A stretch of DNA of 64,000 nucleotides from positions 310,001-374,000 of the forward strand of contig CBDCEE010000003.1 of NCBI GenBank assembly GCA_965215705.1. Direction: 5' to 3'. The stretch is from JAAXPZ01 sp965215705 (GTDB lineage: Bacteria > Campylobacterota > Campylobacteria > Campylobacterales > Sulfurovaceae). Position 1 is the stretch's first letter. Every line of letters begins with the position of its first letter. The notes under the pieces are model-generated. The model was not told where the DNA came from and did no database searches. It was given only the letters and a program-made list of their open reading frames with translations. The translations under genes were made by a program, and so were the position numbers. Of the stretch, positions 25,220-34,123 are shown piece by piece.

Positions 25220-26557
25220 ATGAAGGTGAAACAGATTTTTTTGACGCTTCTGTTTGCGTTTTTTGCAGTGACAAGCTCATTGCAAGCAAGCAGTACGACA
25301 CATGGTGTGGCTGCTCCTGCTGCTTCCACAGAAGCGAGTACTGCAAAAGAGCCCTATAAACCTAAGAGCTTAGGTCAATTGGCAGTAAGCTTTTGGCAAA
25401 CGACAGGACTTAACGCTATCTTTGATACCCATGATGGTGAAGTAGCGATTGATCCCTCTGGTGAGACCAAAGTAATGAGTGCTTTTGAGTCTTCATTGGG
25501 ACGTATCATTATGATACTGATCGTCTTTATCCTCTTTTACCTGGCGATCGCAAAGGGCTTTGAACCCTTGCTTCTCATACCGATCGCCTTTGGTGGACTA
25601 CTTGCCAATATTCCTCTGGCACACATGACAGGTCCTCATGGGATGCTGGGTGTGATCTATAACATGGGTATCGCCAATGAGTTCTTCCCGCTACTGATCT
25701 TTATGGGGGTAGGGGCGATGACAGACTTCGGTCCACTGCTTGCTAACCCAAAGACAGCACTGTTGGGTGGTGCAGCACAGTTTGGTATCTTTGGCTCACT
25801 GGTTGGTGCGGTAGCACTGGGCTTTGACCTCCAGACTGCTTCAGCGATCTCTATCATCGGTGGTGCCGATGGCCCGACCTCAATCTTCATCGCCAACAGA
25901 CTGGCACCAGATATGCTCGGAGCCATTGCGGTGGCAGCCTATTCCTATATGGCACTGGTTCCTGTGATCCAACCGCCTATCATGAAGCTTCTGACCACAG
26001 AGGATGAGCGTAAGATCCAGATGGGTATCCAGAGAAAGGTACACAGCAGAGAGAAGCTGATCTTCCCTATCGTGGTGCTGATGCTCTCTATCTTGATCCT
26101 GCCTGAGTCTACGCCACTGATCGGTGCCTTTGCCTTTGGTAACTTTGCCAAGGAATCCGGTGTGGTAGACAGACTGAGTGATACGATGCAGAATGCACTG
26201 ATCAACACAGTCACGATCTTCCTGGGTCTTGGTGTGGGCTCCAAGCTTGCAGCAGACAAGTTTCTTGTATTGGAGAGCTTGGGTATCATGATCATTGGAT
26301 TGCTTGCCTTCTCTGCGGGAACAGCAATGGGTGTGATCATGGCAAAGATCATGAACAAGTTTTCCAAGGAACCTATCAACCCACTGATCGGTGCAGCAGG
26401 TGTCTCTGCCGTACCGATGGCAGCCAGAGTGGTGAGCAAGGTTGGTTCTGATGCCAAGCCGGGGAATATCCTTCTCATGCATGCTATGGGTCCCAATGTA
26501 GCGGGAGTGATCGGTTCAGCAGTGGCAGCGGGTGTACTGCTCTCTATCTTTAAATAG
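25220..26557 (+). CDS. oadB: Oxaloacetate decarboxylase beta subunit, sodium pump
   Basis: A 445-residue polytopic membrane protein that decarboxylates carboxybiotin and exports sodium. The conserved IIGGADGPTSIFIANRLAP and a later AAGVSAVPMAARV are OadB signatures. Unusually, it begins with a signal-peptide-like segment (FLTLLFAFFAVTSSLQA) and about 50 further polar residues before the first core span. This N-terminal extension is absent from shorter homologues. It is 8 bp after oadA and followed at 111 bp by pckA. Confidence 0.94.
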   Translation: MKVKQIFLTLLFAFFAVTSSLQASSTTHGVAAPAASTEASTAKEPYKPKSLGQLAVSFWQTTGLNAIFDTHDGEVAIDPSGETKVMSAFESSLGRIIMILIVFILFYLAIAKGFEPLLLIPIAFGGLLANIPLAHMTGPHGMLGVIYNMGIANEFFPLLIFMGVGAMTDFGPLLANPKTALLGGAAQFGIFGSLVGAVALGFDLQTASAISIIGGADGPTSIFIANRLAPDMLGAIAVAAYSYMALVPVIQPPIMKLLTTEDERKIQMGIQRKVHSREKLIFPIVVLMLSILILPESTPLIGAFAFGNFAKESGVVDRLSDTMQNALINTVTIFLGLGVGSKLAADKFLVLESLGIMIIGLLAFSAGTAMGVIMAKIMNKFSKEPINPLIGAAGVSAVPMAARVVSKVGSDAKPGNILLMHAMGPNVAGVIGSAVAAGVLLSIFK

Positions 26558-26568
26558 AGTACTGAGGA

Positions 26569-26637
26569 CAGGTGGTATCTCAGATACACCACCTGCCGAG
26601 AGCCTCTAGTCATCGTCAATTTGTTGGCTATGACTAG
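26569..26637 (+). terminator. Two hairpins between oadB and pckA
   Basis: CAGGTGGTATCT (26569-26580) pairs with AGATACACCACCTG (26582-26595, two-base bulge). CTAGTCAT (26606-26613) pairs with ATGACTAG (26630-26637). Neither is followed by a T-run, so they may attenuate or process rather than stop transcription into pckA. Confidence 0.45.
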
Positions 26638-26668
26638 GGACTCCCTAAACCCAAAATAAGAGGAAACA

Positions 26669-28258
26669 ATGGTACTGACACCAAAAGGGCTCGACGAGCT
26701 AGGACTAGAAAATATTGGACGCGTATTTTATAACACTAGCTATAGTGAATTGATCGCACATGAGGTCAATCATGGTGAGTGTAAACTCTCTACTTCAGGT
26801 GCGACAATTTGTGATACCGGTATCTTTACAGGCAGAAGCCCTAAAGACAAGTACTTTGTTGATCAGGAACCGTCCAATCAGCATATCGCATGGGGTGATA
26901 CTAACAAACCGGTCAGTGCAGAGATCTTTGATGAACTGTTAGTACTGACAAAAGAGCAACTTTCTGGTAAAGACATCTATGTGGTGGATGCCTACTGTGG
27001 TGCCAGCGATGCAAGTCGTAGAAAGATCCGTTTTATTTCAGAAGTAGCATGGCAGGCACATTTTGTCAAAAATATGTTTATTCGTCCTACAACAGATGAA
27101 CTTAGAGAGTTCAAACCAGACTTTATCGTCTATAATGGCTGTAAAACCACCAACAAAAAATACAAAGAGCATGGGATGAATTCTGATGTGTATGTATTGT
27201 TCAATATAGAAAAAAATATCTCTATCATCGGTGGCACCTGGTATGGTGGTGAGATGAAAAAAGGTATCTTCTCTATGATGAACTACTGGTTACCATTGGA
27301 GGACAAACTGCCGATGCACTGTTCTGCCAATGTAGGAGAAGAAGGGGATGTCTGTCTCTTCTTTGGACTCTCAGGTACAGGAAAGACTACACTCTCGACA
27401 GATCCTCATCGCGCTTTGATCGGTGATGATGAGCATGGTTGGGATAACGATGGTGTTTTCAACTTCGAGGGAGGTTGTTATGCCAAAGTGATCAATCTGG
27501 ATCCCAGAAGTGAACCAGAGATATTTGGTGCGATCAGCAAAGATGCCCTTTTGGAGAATGTGATCTATGACGATACAGGCAGGGTAGACTATGAAGATGG
27601 CTCCAAGACAGAGAACACCCGTGTCTCTTATCCTATTGAGCATATTGTGAACCATAAAGAGGATCTCCATGCAGGACATCCAAGCAACATTATTTTTCTC
27701 ACAGCGGATGCTTTTGGTGTGCTTCCTCCCGTAAGTAAGCTGACCAAAGAACAGGCGATGTATTATTTCCTCTCAGGCTATACTGCCAAAGTAGCAGGTA
27801 CTGAGCGTGGAATCACTGAGCCAGAGGCAGTATTTTCTGCCTGTTTCGGTGAAGCATTTCTTCCACTCTATCCCACAGATTATGCAAAACTCCTTGGTGA
27901 GAAGATCGATAAGCATGGGGTCAATGTCTATCTGGTCAATACCGGTTGGACTGGTGGTGTCTATGGTGTGGGTAAACGTATGAGTATCAAGGATACCCGT
28001 GCATGTATTACAGGTATTTTGGATGGGTCGATCAATGATTCTGAGTTTGAGACCTTACCGATATTCAATCTCTCTATCCCTAAGTCACTGAAGGGTGTCA
28101 AAAATTATGACGTACTTAATCCTCAAAAAATGTGGGGAGACAAAGAGGCGTATAGCAAGACACTGAAAGAACTCGGAAGTATGTTCCAAGAGAATTTCAA
28201 ACGCTATGATAGCCATGGCGATGAGTTCAATTTCGAATCTGCGGGACCACAGATCTAA
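26669..28258 (+). CDS. pckA: Phosphoenolpyruvate carboxykinase (ATP)
   Basis: A 529-residue ATP-type PEPCK that converts oxaloacetate and ATP to PEP, CO2 and ADP in gluconeogenesis. Seen: FTGRSPKDKY, the catalytic GGTWYGGEMKKGIFSMMNY, P-loop GLSGTGKTTLS, kinase-2 LIGDDEHGW, and VNTGWTGGVYGVGKRM. AGAGGAAAC precedes the ATG. Placed beside the oxaloacetate decarboxylase genes, it forms a C3/C4 node drawing on the same oxaloacetate pool. Confidence 0.98.
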   Translation: MVLTPKGLDELGLENIGRVFYNTSYSELIAHEVNHGECKLSTSGATICDTGIFTGRSPKDKYFVDQEPSNQHIAWGDTNKPVSAEIFDELLVLTKEQLSGKDIYVVDAYCGASDASRRKIRFISEVAWQAHFVKNMFIRPTTDELREFKPDFIVYNGCKTTNKKYKEHGMNSDVYVLFNIEKNISIIGGTWYGGEMKKGIFSMMNYWLPLEDKLPMHCSANVGEEGDVCLFFGLSGTGKTTLSTDPHRALIGDDEHGWDNDGVFNFEGGCYAKVINLDPRSEPEIFGAISKDALLENVIYDDTGRVDYEDGSKTENTRVSYPIEHIVNHKEDLHAGHPSNIIFLTADAFGVLPPVSKLTKEQAMYYFLSGYTAKVAGTERGITEPEAVFSACFGEAFLPLYPTDYAKLLGEKIDKHGVNVYLVNTGWTGGVYGVGKRMSIKDTRACITGILDGSINDSEFETLPIFNLSIPKSLKGVKNYDVLNPQKMWGDKEAYSKTLKELGSMFQENFKRYDSHGDEFNFESAGPQI

Positions 28259-28273
28259 CCTATAAGGTAACCT

Positions 28274-28711
28274 ATGTTTACGAAGCTCAAATTCAAACTC
28301 CTTAATATGTTTAGGGAGTTTCTCGTCTACCATAGCTCTTCGCTTGAGTTCAGAGCAGAGTTAATACTTCTGATGATCATGTCAGATGGAAAGATCGATC
28401 CCTGTGAAGAGAGAGTGATTAAAGAGATCTCTGAGGAGATCTATGGAGAAGAGAAAGACAGAGCACGGCTTCTCTCTGAAACCATCCATGAGTTTCATGA
28501 GAAGATCATTACCAAGAATGGTCTGGAATATACAGACCTTATCACGAAGATCTCCAATGACATCAAACGTACCCCAAGATTTGTCAGTAAGATCAATATC
28601 GAGCATTTACGTCGATTTCGCAGCTGCCTCAAAGATGAGGAGAACCAGATCTTTCATGACAGGATCATTAGTTTCTTGATAGGCTTGAAGGAAGAGTATG
28701 GAGAGCTATAG
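28274..28711 (+). CDS. TerB-like helical protein
   Basis: 145 residues, probably all alpha-helical. The segment FRAELILLMIMSDGKIDPCEERVIKEI resembles the TerB fold core, with an acidic D-G-x-I-D pair that could hold a metal. No other domain is visible. The start may be this ATG or one at MFREFLV a few codons later. It begins 15 bp after pckA and overlaps the acylphosphatase start by 14 bp, so the three may share transcription. Function unknown. Confidence 0.65.
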   Translation: MFTKLKFKLLNMFREFLVYHSSSLEFRAELILLMIMSDGKIDPCEERVIKEISEEIYGEEKDRARLLSETIHEFHEKIITKNGLEYTDLITKISNDIKRTPRFVSKINIEHLRRFRSCLKDEENQIFHDRIISFLIGLKEEYGEL

Positions 28712-28973
28712 GATCATTATTTCCGGAAAAGTACAGCATGTATATTATCGAAAATTTATCTCACAGGCACTACAGAAAATCGGCATACAAGGTTATATCA
28801 AAAACCTTCCTAATGGCACAGTAGAGGTTGTTGCCCGTATCTATGATGATGAGATAGAGATGGTCATAGAGGCACTGGAGAAAGGATCACCTCTGAGTAG
28901 TGTAGAAGAGGTTACCCCGCAGACACTTGATGAAGATGATATACTCTACGACGGATTTGAAATACGAAACTGA
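28698..28973 (+). CDS. acyP: Acylphosphatase
   Basis: 91 residues, the classic length. The catalytic arginine is Arg18 (in VQHVYYRKF) and the catalytic asparagine is Asn36 (in GYIKNLPNGTVEV). The usual GVGFR loop is altered to QHVYYR. It hydrolyses acyl phosphates such as acetyl phosphate or carbamoyl phosphate. Translation is probably coupled to the preceding gene through the 14-bp overlap. Confidence 0.92.
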   Translation: MESYRIIISGKVQHVYYRKFISQALQKIGIQGYIKNLPNGTVEVVARIYDDEIEMVIEALEKGSPLSSVEEVTPQTLDEDDILYDGFEIRN

Positions 28974-28999
28974 CCTTCTCTCCATTTTTTCTTATATTA

Positions 29000-29030
29000 C
29001 ACAATAACTTCACAATAAACATAGTATAAT
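29000..29030 (+). promoter_or_regulatory. Promoter with two 11-bp-spaced CACAATA boxes
   Basis: CACAATA occurs at 29000-29006 and 29011-29017, exactly one helical turn apart, followed after seven bases by -10 TATAAT (29025-29030). No TTGACA-like -35 is evident; the boxes occupy that region. This is the geometry of an OmpR/PhoB-type activator site. A close variant precedes the gene at 33065. Confidence 0.55.
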
Positions 29031-29062
29031 GTCTCATATTCAGATTAAAGGAGAATAAAAAT

Positions 29063-29908
29063 ATGGATGCAATTAAAATATTGGGTAGTCTTTTGAACAG
29101 TGGAGCACTTTCTAAAGGATCAGGTGGGGATGTTCTCGGAAGCCTTATCGGCGCAGCTTTGGGAGGTTCAAAGAATCAGCCCACACAAGGTGGTGGATCA
29201 TTGGGTGACCTTCTAGGTTCTGTATTAGGTGGTGGACAAGGTAGCTCTTCCGGTGGTGGAATCGGAGATCTGCTGGGTGGATTACTTGGTGGTGGGAAAT
29301 CCTCTTCAGCTTCTGGTGGTGGATTGGGCGACCTTTTGGGTTCAGTATTGGGCGGTGGATCTTCTGGGCGTGCGGCTACACCTACAGATGCCAAAGGGTT
29401 AGAAGATCTTTTAGGTATCGGTAAAGGCTCAGGGGGACTTGGTGGATTGCTAGGTGGCGCGTTGGCAAAATATGGTCAAGTGCAAAACCCTAATGTACCT
29501 ACGCCTCGTTCCGATGATCACAGTATGTTACCTGCAGGTGTAGACCCTAGAGAAGCATCTCGACAAGCTGAACTCATGATCAAAGCAATGATCAATGCAG
29601 CTAAATCAGACGGTAGTTTTGATAAAGCAGAGCAAGAAAAGATACTTTCTAAGCTGGGTGATGTGACGCAAGATGAGATAGATTTTATTCGTTCCGAATT
29701 TGCAGCACCGCTGGATGTACAGGGATTTGCCAGTAGTGTGCCTAGAGGACTAGAGCATCAGGTCTATGCAGTTTCACTTGCAGCGATCAATCTGGATGAG
29801 AACAGTGAGGCACAGTATCTTGGTGAATTGGCAGAATCTTTGAGAATAGGTCCTAATGAAGCAAATCAGATCCATGCACAGCTAGGTGCTCCAAAGATCT
29901 TTGCATAA
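29063..29908 (+). CDS. DUF533/YebE-like protein with glycine-rich repeats
   Basis: 281 residues. After KILGSLLNSGALSKGSGGDVL come three near repeats of about 22 residues built on GGGxGDLLGSVLGGG with serine spacers (about residues 48-112). The C-terminal half is a TerB-fold DUF533 domain (ELMIKAMINAAKSDGSFDKAEQEKI). E. coli YebE is the best-known relative and responds to envelope stress, but its function is not settled. A distinctive promoter with paired boxes lies just upstream. Confidence 0.83.
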   Translation: MDAIKILGSLLNSGALSKGSGGDVLGSLIGAALGGSKNQPTQGGGSLGDLLGSVLGGGQGSSSGGGIGDLLGGLLGGGKSSSASGGGLGDLLGSVLGGGSSGRAATPTDAKGLEDLLGIGKGSGGLGGLLGGALAKYGQVQNPNVPTPRSDDHSMLPAGVDPREASRQAELMIKAMINAAKSDGSFDKAEQEKILSKLGDVTQDEIDFIRSEFAAPLDVQGFASSVPRGLEHQVYAVSLAAINLDENSEAQYLGELAESLRIGPNEANQIHAQLGAPKIFA

Positions 29909-30071
29909 AAACTATATGTGACCAACTTTGGTCATGTATGGGAGAAGTGTTAGATATAGACAAAGTACTTTAGATCCTTAGGATATCTTCGGATATACCT
30001 ACACTTTGCCTACATCTTTTCTTGTAAGTAGGGGAGGGAGATAAAAACTACATTTTATCGTTTCTGTTTCT

Positions 30072-30278
30072 TTAGTTCGCTATTGGTGTGATTTTTTCAG
30101 AAGCATTCGCTTCTTTGGAAGCATTTGCTTCTTCAACTGCTTCTGCAACATCTGCTGGTACAGCTTCGACTGCTTCTACTGCTTCAGCAGTGTCCGTTTT
30201 TTGTACAGCTTGCTCAGCTTGAGAAAACATGCTTGTCATCAAAAGCGCAGCGAAAAGAATTGTCATTCTTTTTATCAT
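30072..30278 (-). CDS. Small secreted Ala/Glu-rich protein
   Basis: 68 residues. A signal peptide (MIKRMTILFAALLMTSMFSQA) should cleave after SQA, leaving about 47 acidic residues made mainly of AEAVEAVEAV and two ANASKEANASEK copies. No known domain. The low-complexity mature part has a strong negative charge and would be disordered. The ATG is preceded by AAAGGA. It is monocistronic between a hairpin-forming region and the adk terminator. A periplasmic role is possible, but nothing shows what. Confidence 0.7.
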   Translation of the reverse strand: MIKRMTILFAALLMTSMFSQAEQAVQKTDTAEAVEAVEAVPADVAEAVEEANASKEANASEKITPIAN

Positions 30279-30458
30279 ATTTTTTCCTTTAGTAAGTATG
30301 AGTTGTAAGGACTCTTTGTGATTATAGATTCGGATCTAAAGTTGTATACCCGAACAAAAGAAGTATATCGCAAGAGCATTACTTTACTGTGACTGGAGTG
30401 TGACCAAATAATACAAATATGATTTGAAACAGGTTTTATATAACGGGAGAAAAGAGAG

Positions 30459-30475
30459 GGAGGCAGGACGCCTCC
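30459..30475 (-). terminator. Terminator after adk
   Basis: GGAGGC (30459-30464) pairs with GCCTCC (30470-30475) around a five-base loop. On the adk strand it is followed by the U-rich CTCTCTTTTCTCCC. The remainder of 30279-30493 shows nothing I can name. Confidence 0.65.
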
Positions 30476-30493
30476 TATAGTATAGTTGTTTTT

Positions 30494-31090
30494 TTAGATG
30501 TTTTTCAGTACAAACGCATCCATATCGGCCACAACCTCTTCAAGGGTACGTGCACCGTTGATGACATGGAGTAGTCCTTTGTCTGTATAGAACTTTTGGA
30601 TTTCAGCCAATGGATCGGTATAAATCTTCATGCGGTCATAGAATACCTCGATCTTATCGTCACTACGTCCTTCGCCAGGTGCTGCTTCAGCGGCACGACC
30701 AAGGATACGTTCTTTGGCGACGTCCTCACTTACTCTTACTTCAATCACAGAGACGAGATCTACATCTGCTTCTTTGGCTTCGATCGCATCAAAAGCGGTC
30801 ATCTGCTCAACACTACGAGGATAGCCATCGATAAGGATCGCGTCTACAGGAGCATTTTTGATCGCTGACATGATAGTGTCTACAATGATCTCTAGGGGTA
30901 CGAGCGCGCCTTTTGAGATAAAGCTTTCGATGGTGTGACCAAGATCACTCCCGCTGGCTACCTCTGCTCTGAGCATGTCTCCTGTGGAGTAGTGAACGAT
31001 TTTGTCGCTATGCTTCTCTGCGATCATACTTGCATCTGTGGTTTTGCCGGAACCTGGGGCTCCGATGATAAGAAAGAGTTTTTTTGCCAT
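30494..31090 (-). CDS. adk: Adenylate kinase
   Basis: 198 residues. P-loop GAPGSGKTTDAS, the AMP-binding STGDMLRAEV, and IDGYPRSVEQM are all present. The LID is short, without zinc cysteines (GRAAEAAPGEGRSDDK). It equilibrates ATP, ADP and AMP. It lies 69 bp after aspS on the same strand and ends in its own terminator. Confidence 0.96.
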   Translation of the reverse strand: MAKKLFLIIGAPGSGKTTDASMIAEKHSDKIVHYSTGDMLRAEVASGSDLGHTIESFISKGALVPLEIIVDTIMSAIKNAPVDAILIDGYPRSVEQMTAFDAIEAKEADVDLVSVIEVRVSEDVAKERILGRAAEAAPGEGRSDDKIEVFYDRMKIYTDPLAEIQKFYTDKGLLHVINGARTLEEVVADMDAFVLKNI

Positions 31091-31159
31091 CTGTTTTCCT
31101 TTTTGTTTTTTTGATCAAATTTATTGCTAGAAACCCAACAGTAGCTGAGCCTGTCGAAG

Positions 31160-32914
31160 CTATGCCGTAGGTGCTTGCTGTCTGATGCGTAGGCTGAGCT
31201 CTTTGAGCTGCTCATTATCCACCGGACTGGGTGCTTTGGTGAGCAGACACTGTGCACGTTGGGTTTTGGGGAAGGCAATGACATCACGGATGCTGTCTGC
31301 TCCCGTCATCAACATGATCATGCGATCCAGACCCAGTGCAAATCCACCATGTGGCGGTGCACCGAATTTGAGCGCATCCAGCAGGAAGCCGAACTTCTCC
31401 TGTGCTTCCTCTTCAGAGATACCTAGTAGCTTGAAGATCTCTGCCTGGATATCCTCTTTGTGGATACGGATAGATCCACCGCCAAGCTCTGTACCGTTGA
31501 GTACGATATCATAGGCGATCGACTCGATCTCTTCGACATCATTGGTATTGAGTGATTTGGGCTGAGTGAAGGGGTGGTGCAGGGCTTTGACCCTGCCATC
31601 TTCTACCTCGAACATAGGGAAGTCTACTACCCATAGGAACTCGAAGGCACCCTCTGGAATGATCTCCATGAGTTCAGCCAGATAGATTCTAAAGCGTCCC
31701 ATATAGTCAAGTACAGTTTTTTTCTCACCTGCTCCGAAGAAGACCACATCACCGACATTAAGGGCACAACGCTCCACGATTGCAGCGATATCCTCTTCCG
31801 TAAAGAACTTGGTCAGTGGACCTTTGAGTCCCTCCTCTTTCATCTGGAAGTAGCCTAGACCCTGAGCTCCGAATTTACGGACATAGTCTTCGAAGCCTTT
31901 CATTTGGCGTTTGGAGAAGATATTGTCACCGTTAGGGACTTTGAGTGCTTTGATGCGATTCTTTTTGCCATCCTTTGCAATCCCCGAAAAGATCTCATTG
32001 TCACAACGTGCAAAGATGTCAATGACATCGACCATAGAGAGGTCATAACGCATATCTGGTTTGTCTGATCCATAATTCTCCATGGCATCATGATAGGTCA
32101 TGCGTGGGAACTTCTCCGGCACATCAAATCCACATTTGCTAAAAACATCATGTATGAGCTTTTCACCTACTTCGATCACATCTTCTTGGTTGCAGAAGCT
32201 CATCTCGACATCTATCTGGGTAAACTCCGGCTGTCTGTCGGCTCTGAGGTCTTCATCCCTGAAGCACTTAGCGATCTGAAAGTATCGGTCAAATCCACTG
32301 ACCATCAAGAGTTGCTTGAAGAGCTGTGGGGACTGGGGGAGGGCATAGAACTCTCCGCCATGCACACGGCTAGGCACGAGATAATCTCTGGCACCCTCTG
32401 GTGTGGATTTGGTCAGTACAGGTGTCTCTACTTCCAAAAATCCAAGCTCATCGAGTGCATTACGTGTAGCGATCGTGGCTTTGGATCGGAGTTTGAAGGT
32501 ATCATAGGCTTTTTGTGTGCGTAGTTCCAGATAGCGATACTTGAGTCTGATCTCTTCATTGACTTTTTCATCTCCCAGATCAAACGGCATAGGCAATGAA
32601 CGGTTCTCAATGATCAGCTCATCGACTACGATCTCTATCTTTCCTGTCTTGAGGTTGGGGTTTTCCAGCCCTTCTCCTCTGGCTCTCACGGTACCTGTAC
32701 CGATCAGTACAAACTGATCACGTACCTCTTCGGCTATCTTGTGTGCTGCTACGTTGTCTGCGGGATCACAGACCAACTGTACGACCTGATCTTTATCTCT
32801 CAGGTCTATAAATATCACGCCACCATGGTCTCTACGGCTGGCTACCCAGCCTGTAACGGTAACGGTTTGACCGATATGCTCTTCATTTATCTCTGCACAA
32901 TAATGTGTTCTCAC
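31160..32914 (-). CDS. aspS: Aspartyl-tRNA synthetase
   Basis: 584 residues of class II synthetase. The N-terminal anticodon-binding OB domain includes VTGWVASRRDHGGVIFIDLRD. Motif 2 lies in FRDEDLRADRQPEFTQID, and motif 3 is in GGFALGLDRMIMLM. A GAD insertion is in the middle. In Campylobacterota this enzyme is usually non-discriminating, charging tRNA-Asn as well when AsnRS is absent, which is family knowledge not testable here. Together with adk it forms a housekeeping operon. Confidence 0.97.
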   Translation of the reverse strand: MRTHYCAEINEEHIGQTVTVTGWVASRRDHGGVIFIDLRDKDQVVQLVCDPADNVAAHKIAEEVRDQFVLIGTGTVRARGEGLENPNLKTGKIEIVVDELIIENRSLPMPFDLGDEKVNEEIRLKYRYLELRTQKAYDTFKLRSKATIATRNALDELGFLEVETPVLTKSTPEGARDYLVPSRVHGGEFYALPQSPQLFKQLLMVSGFDRYFQIAKCFRDEDLRADRQPEFTQIDVEMSFCNQEDVIEVGEKLIHDVFSKCGFDVPEKFPRMTYHDAMENYGSDKPDMRYDLSMVDVIDIFARCDNEIFSGIAKDGKKNRIKALKVPNGDNIFSKRQMKGFEDYVRKFGAQGLGYFQMKEEGLKGPLTKFFTEEDIAAIVERCALNVGDVVFFGAGEKKTVLDYMGRFRIYLAELMEIIPEGAFEFLWVVDFPMFEVEDGRVKALHHPFTQPKSLNTNDVEEIESIAYDIVLNGTELGGGSIRIHKEDIQAEIFKLLGISEEEAQEKFGFLLDALKFGAPPHGGFALGLDRMIMLMTGADSIRDVIAFPKTQRAQCLLTKAPSPVDNEQLKELSLRIRQQAPTA

Positions 32915-33001
32915 GTCTATTCCTCTTCTCTGTATGATTGTAAATTAAGTATCGCGATTGTACCTAAAAATCACTTTGAAGGAGAATGCGTCAGAAATCC
33001 T

Positions 33002-33031
33002 CACGATTATCTCACGATTCCTTAGTATTAT
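33002..33031 (+). promoter_or_regulatory. Promoter with two 11-bp-spaced CACGATT boxes
   Basis: CACGATT occurs at 33002-33008 and 33013-33019, one helical turn apart, followed after six bases by TATTAT (33026-33031) as -10. The layout and sequence echo 29000-29030 (CACAATA boxes, then TAGTATAAT), suggesting one shared response regulator for the two genes. Confidence 0.5.
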
Positions 33032-33064
33032 TTTACTATTCAGAAGTAAAGAAAAGGAAAAATC

Positions 33065-33979
33065 ATGTCACAAAAAACAAGTAACCATATATGGCTGACA
33101 CTTTTGTCTGTTACTGTACTTAGCAGTAATGCTGTATCAGCAAACAATGTGGATCGTATTTGGGGCGGTGTCGTGGGTGGTCTTGTGGGTTCAGTGCTGG
33201 CTCATGAGGTTTATCAGGATAGATATCATCAAGGGTTTTATCAGCCGCCCAGACATATACGTTATCGTAGTCCTCGGGAGTATCCGACTCGTTATCGGTA
33301 TGCGTATGATCGGTGTGAAAATGATCTTTCCGAGCTTAGGAGCAGATATCAGCCAGTAAAACAAAGGCACTATAAGTCTCCAAAGAAAGTACATAAGAGA
33401 AAAGCCGTCATCGTTCCTAAAAAGAAAAAAAAGAGTGTAGCATCTGTCATACCGTTGCTGCAAAAATTCACAGATGCTCAGAAGATACAAAAAGCACTGC
33501 GGGGACTCGGATTGTATCAAGGAACAATAGATGGTGTGTTGGGCTCTTATGAAACACATGCAGCACTTAAAAAGTTTGATAAGCGTTACGAGAGAGTGAG
33601 TAGCGAAGTGATGGATACGGGTCTGAAAAAGGTATTGATAGATTTAGGAGAGTTATTTCTTCTTGATCGTGCGCTGTTAGCGAAGTCACACAGTAAAGAG
33701 GCGCAAGTCAAACAGTTACAAGCTGCATTAAAAATTCATGGATTCTATCCACATGCTATAGATGGTCGTATAGGTGAACAGACACGCAAAGCGATCGTAC
33801 TGTATAAAAAAGCCAATCAGCTTGATGAGAGCCAGTTTCTTAACCTAGAGAGTAAGTACCATTTGGTTAAAAGTGCCAAAGCACGAAATGAATCGGCGAT
33901 AGATACCATAGTTTCATCATTTCAGCAAAAACAGAAACCTTATGTTGATGCTACCCTTCTTTTACAGACCAAGGGTTAA
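33065..33979 (+). CDS. Secreted glycine-zipper protein with two peptidoglycan-binding-like domains
   Basis: 304 residues. A signal peptide ends near VSANN. A short glycine zipper follows (IWGGVVGGLVGSVLAHEVY), then a Tyr/Arg-rich stretch, a Lys-rich segment (VPKKKKKS), and two PG_binding_1-like repeats (about 138-175, ALRGLGLYQGTIDGVLGSYE, and about 218-255, ALKIHGFYPHAIDGRIGEQT). The combination suggests an envelope protein touching peptidoglycan. The next gene is a paralogue with the same order of parts, so the two arose by tandem duplication. Confidence 0.82.
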   Translation: MSQKTSNHIWLTLLSVTVLSSNAVSANNVDRIWGGVVGGLVGSVLAHEVYQDRYHQGFYQPPRHIRYRSPREYPTRYRYAYDRCENDLSELRSRYQPVKQRHYKSPKKVHKRKAVIVPKKKKKSVASVIPLLQKFTDAQKIQKALRGLGLYQGTIDGVLGSYETHAALKKFDKRYERVSSEVMDTGLKKVLIDLGELFLLDRALLAKSHSKEAQVKQLQAALKIHGFYPHAIDGRIGEQTRKAIVLYKKANQLDESQFLNLESKYHLVKSAKARNESAIDTIVSSFQQKQKPYVDATLLLQTKG

Positions 33980-34123
33980 TATCGTGAAAAAGTGAATATT
34001 TTTGTGCGCATAAAGACAAAAATTTGCTAAAAAAACTGTTTTATTGTACATTGACATGTTTTTGCCACACTTTCATGATATACTTACAGCATTATATCAA
34101 TGATGAAACAAAAGGAGATAATG

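Noticed and set aside
29063..29908. Glycine-rich stretch as a secreted structural repeat protein
   Set aside because: No signal peptide is present and the C-terminal DUF533 domain is conserved, so it is a cytosolic or peripheral protein with a low-complexity segment.
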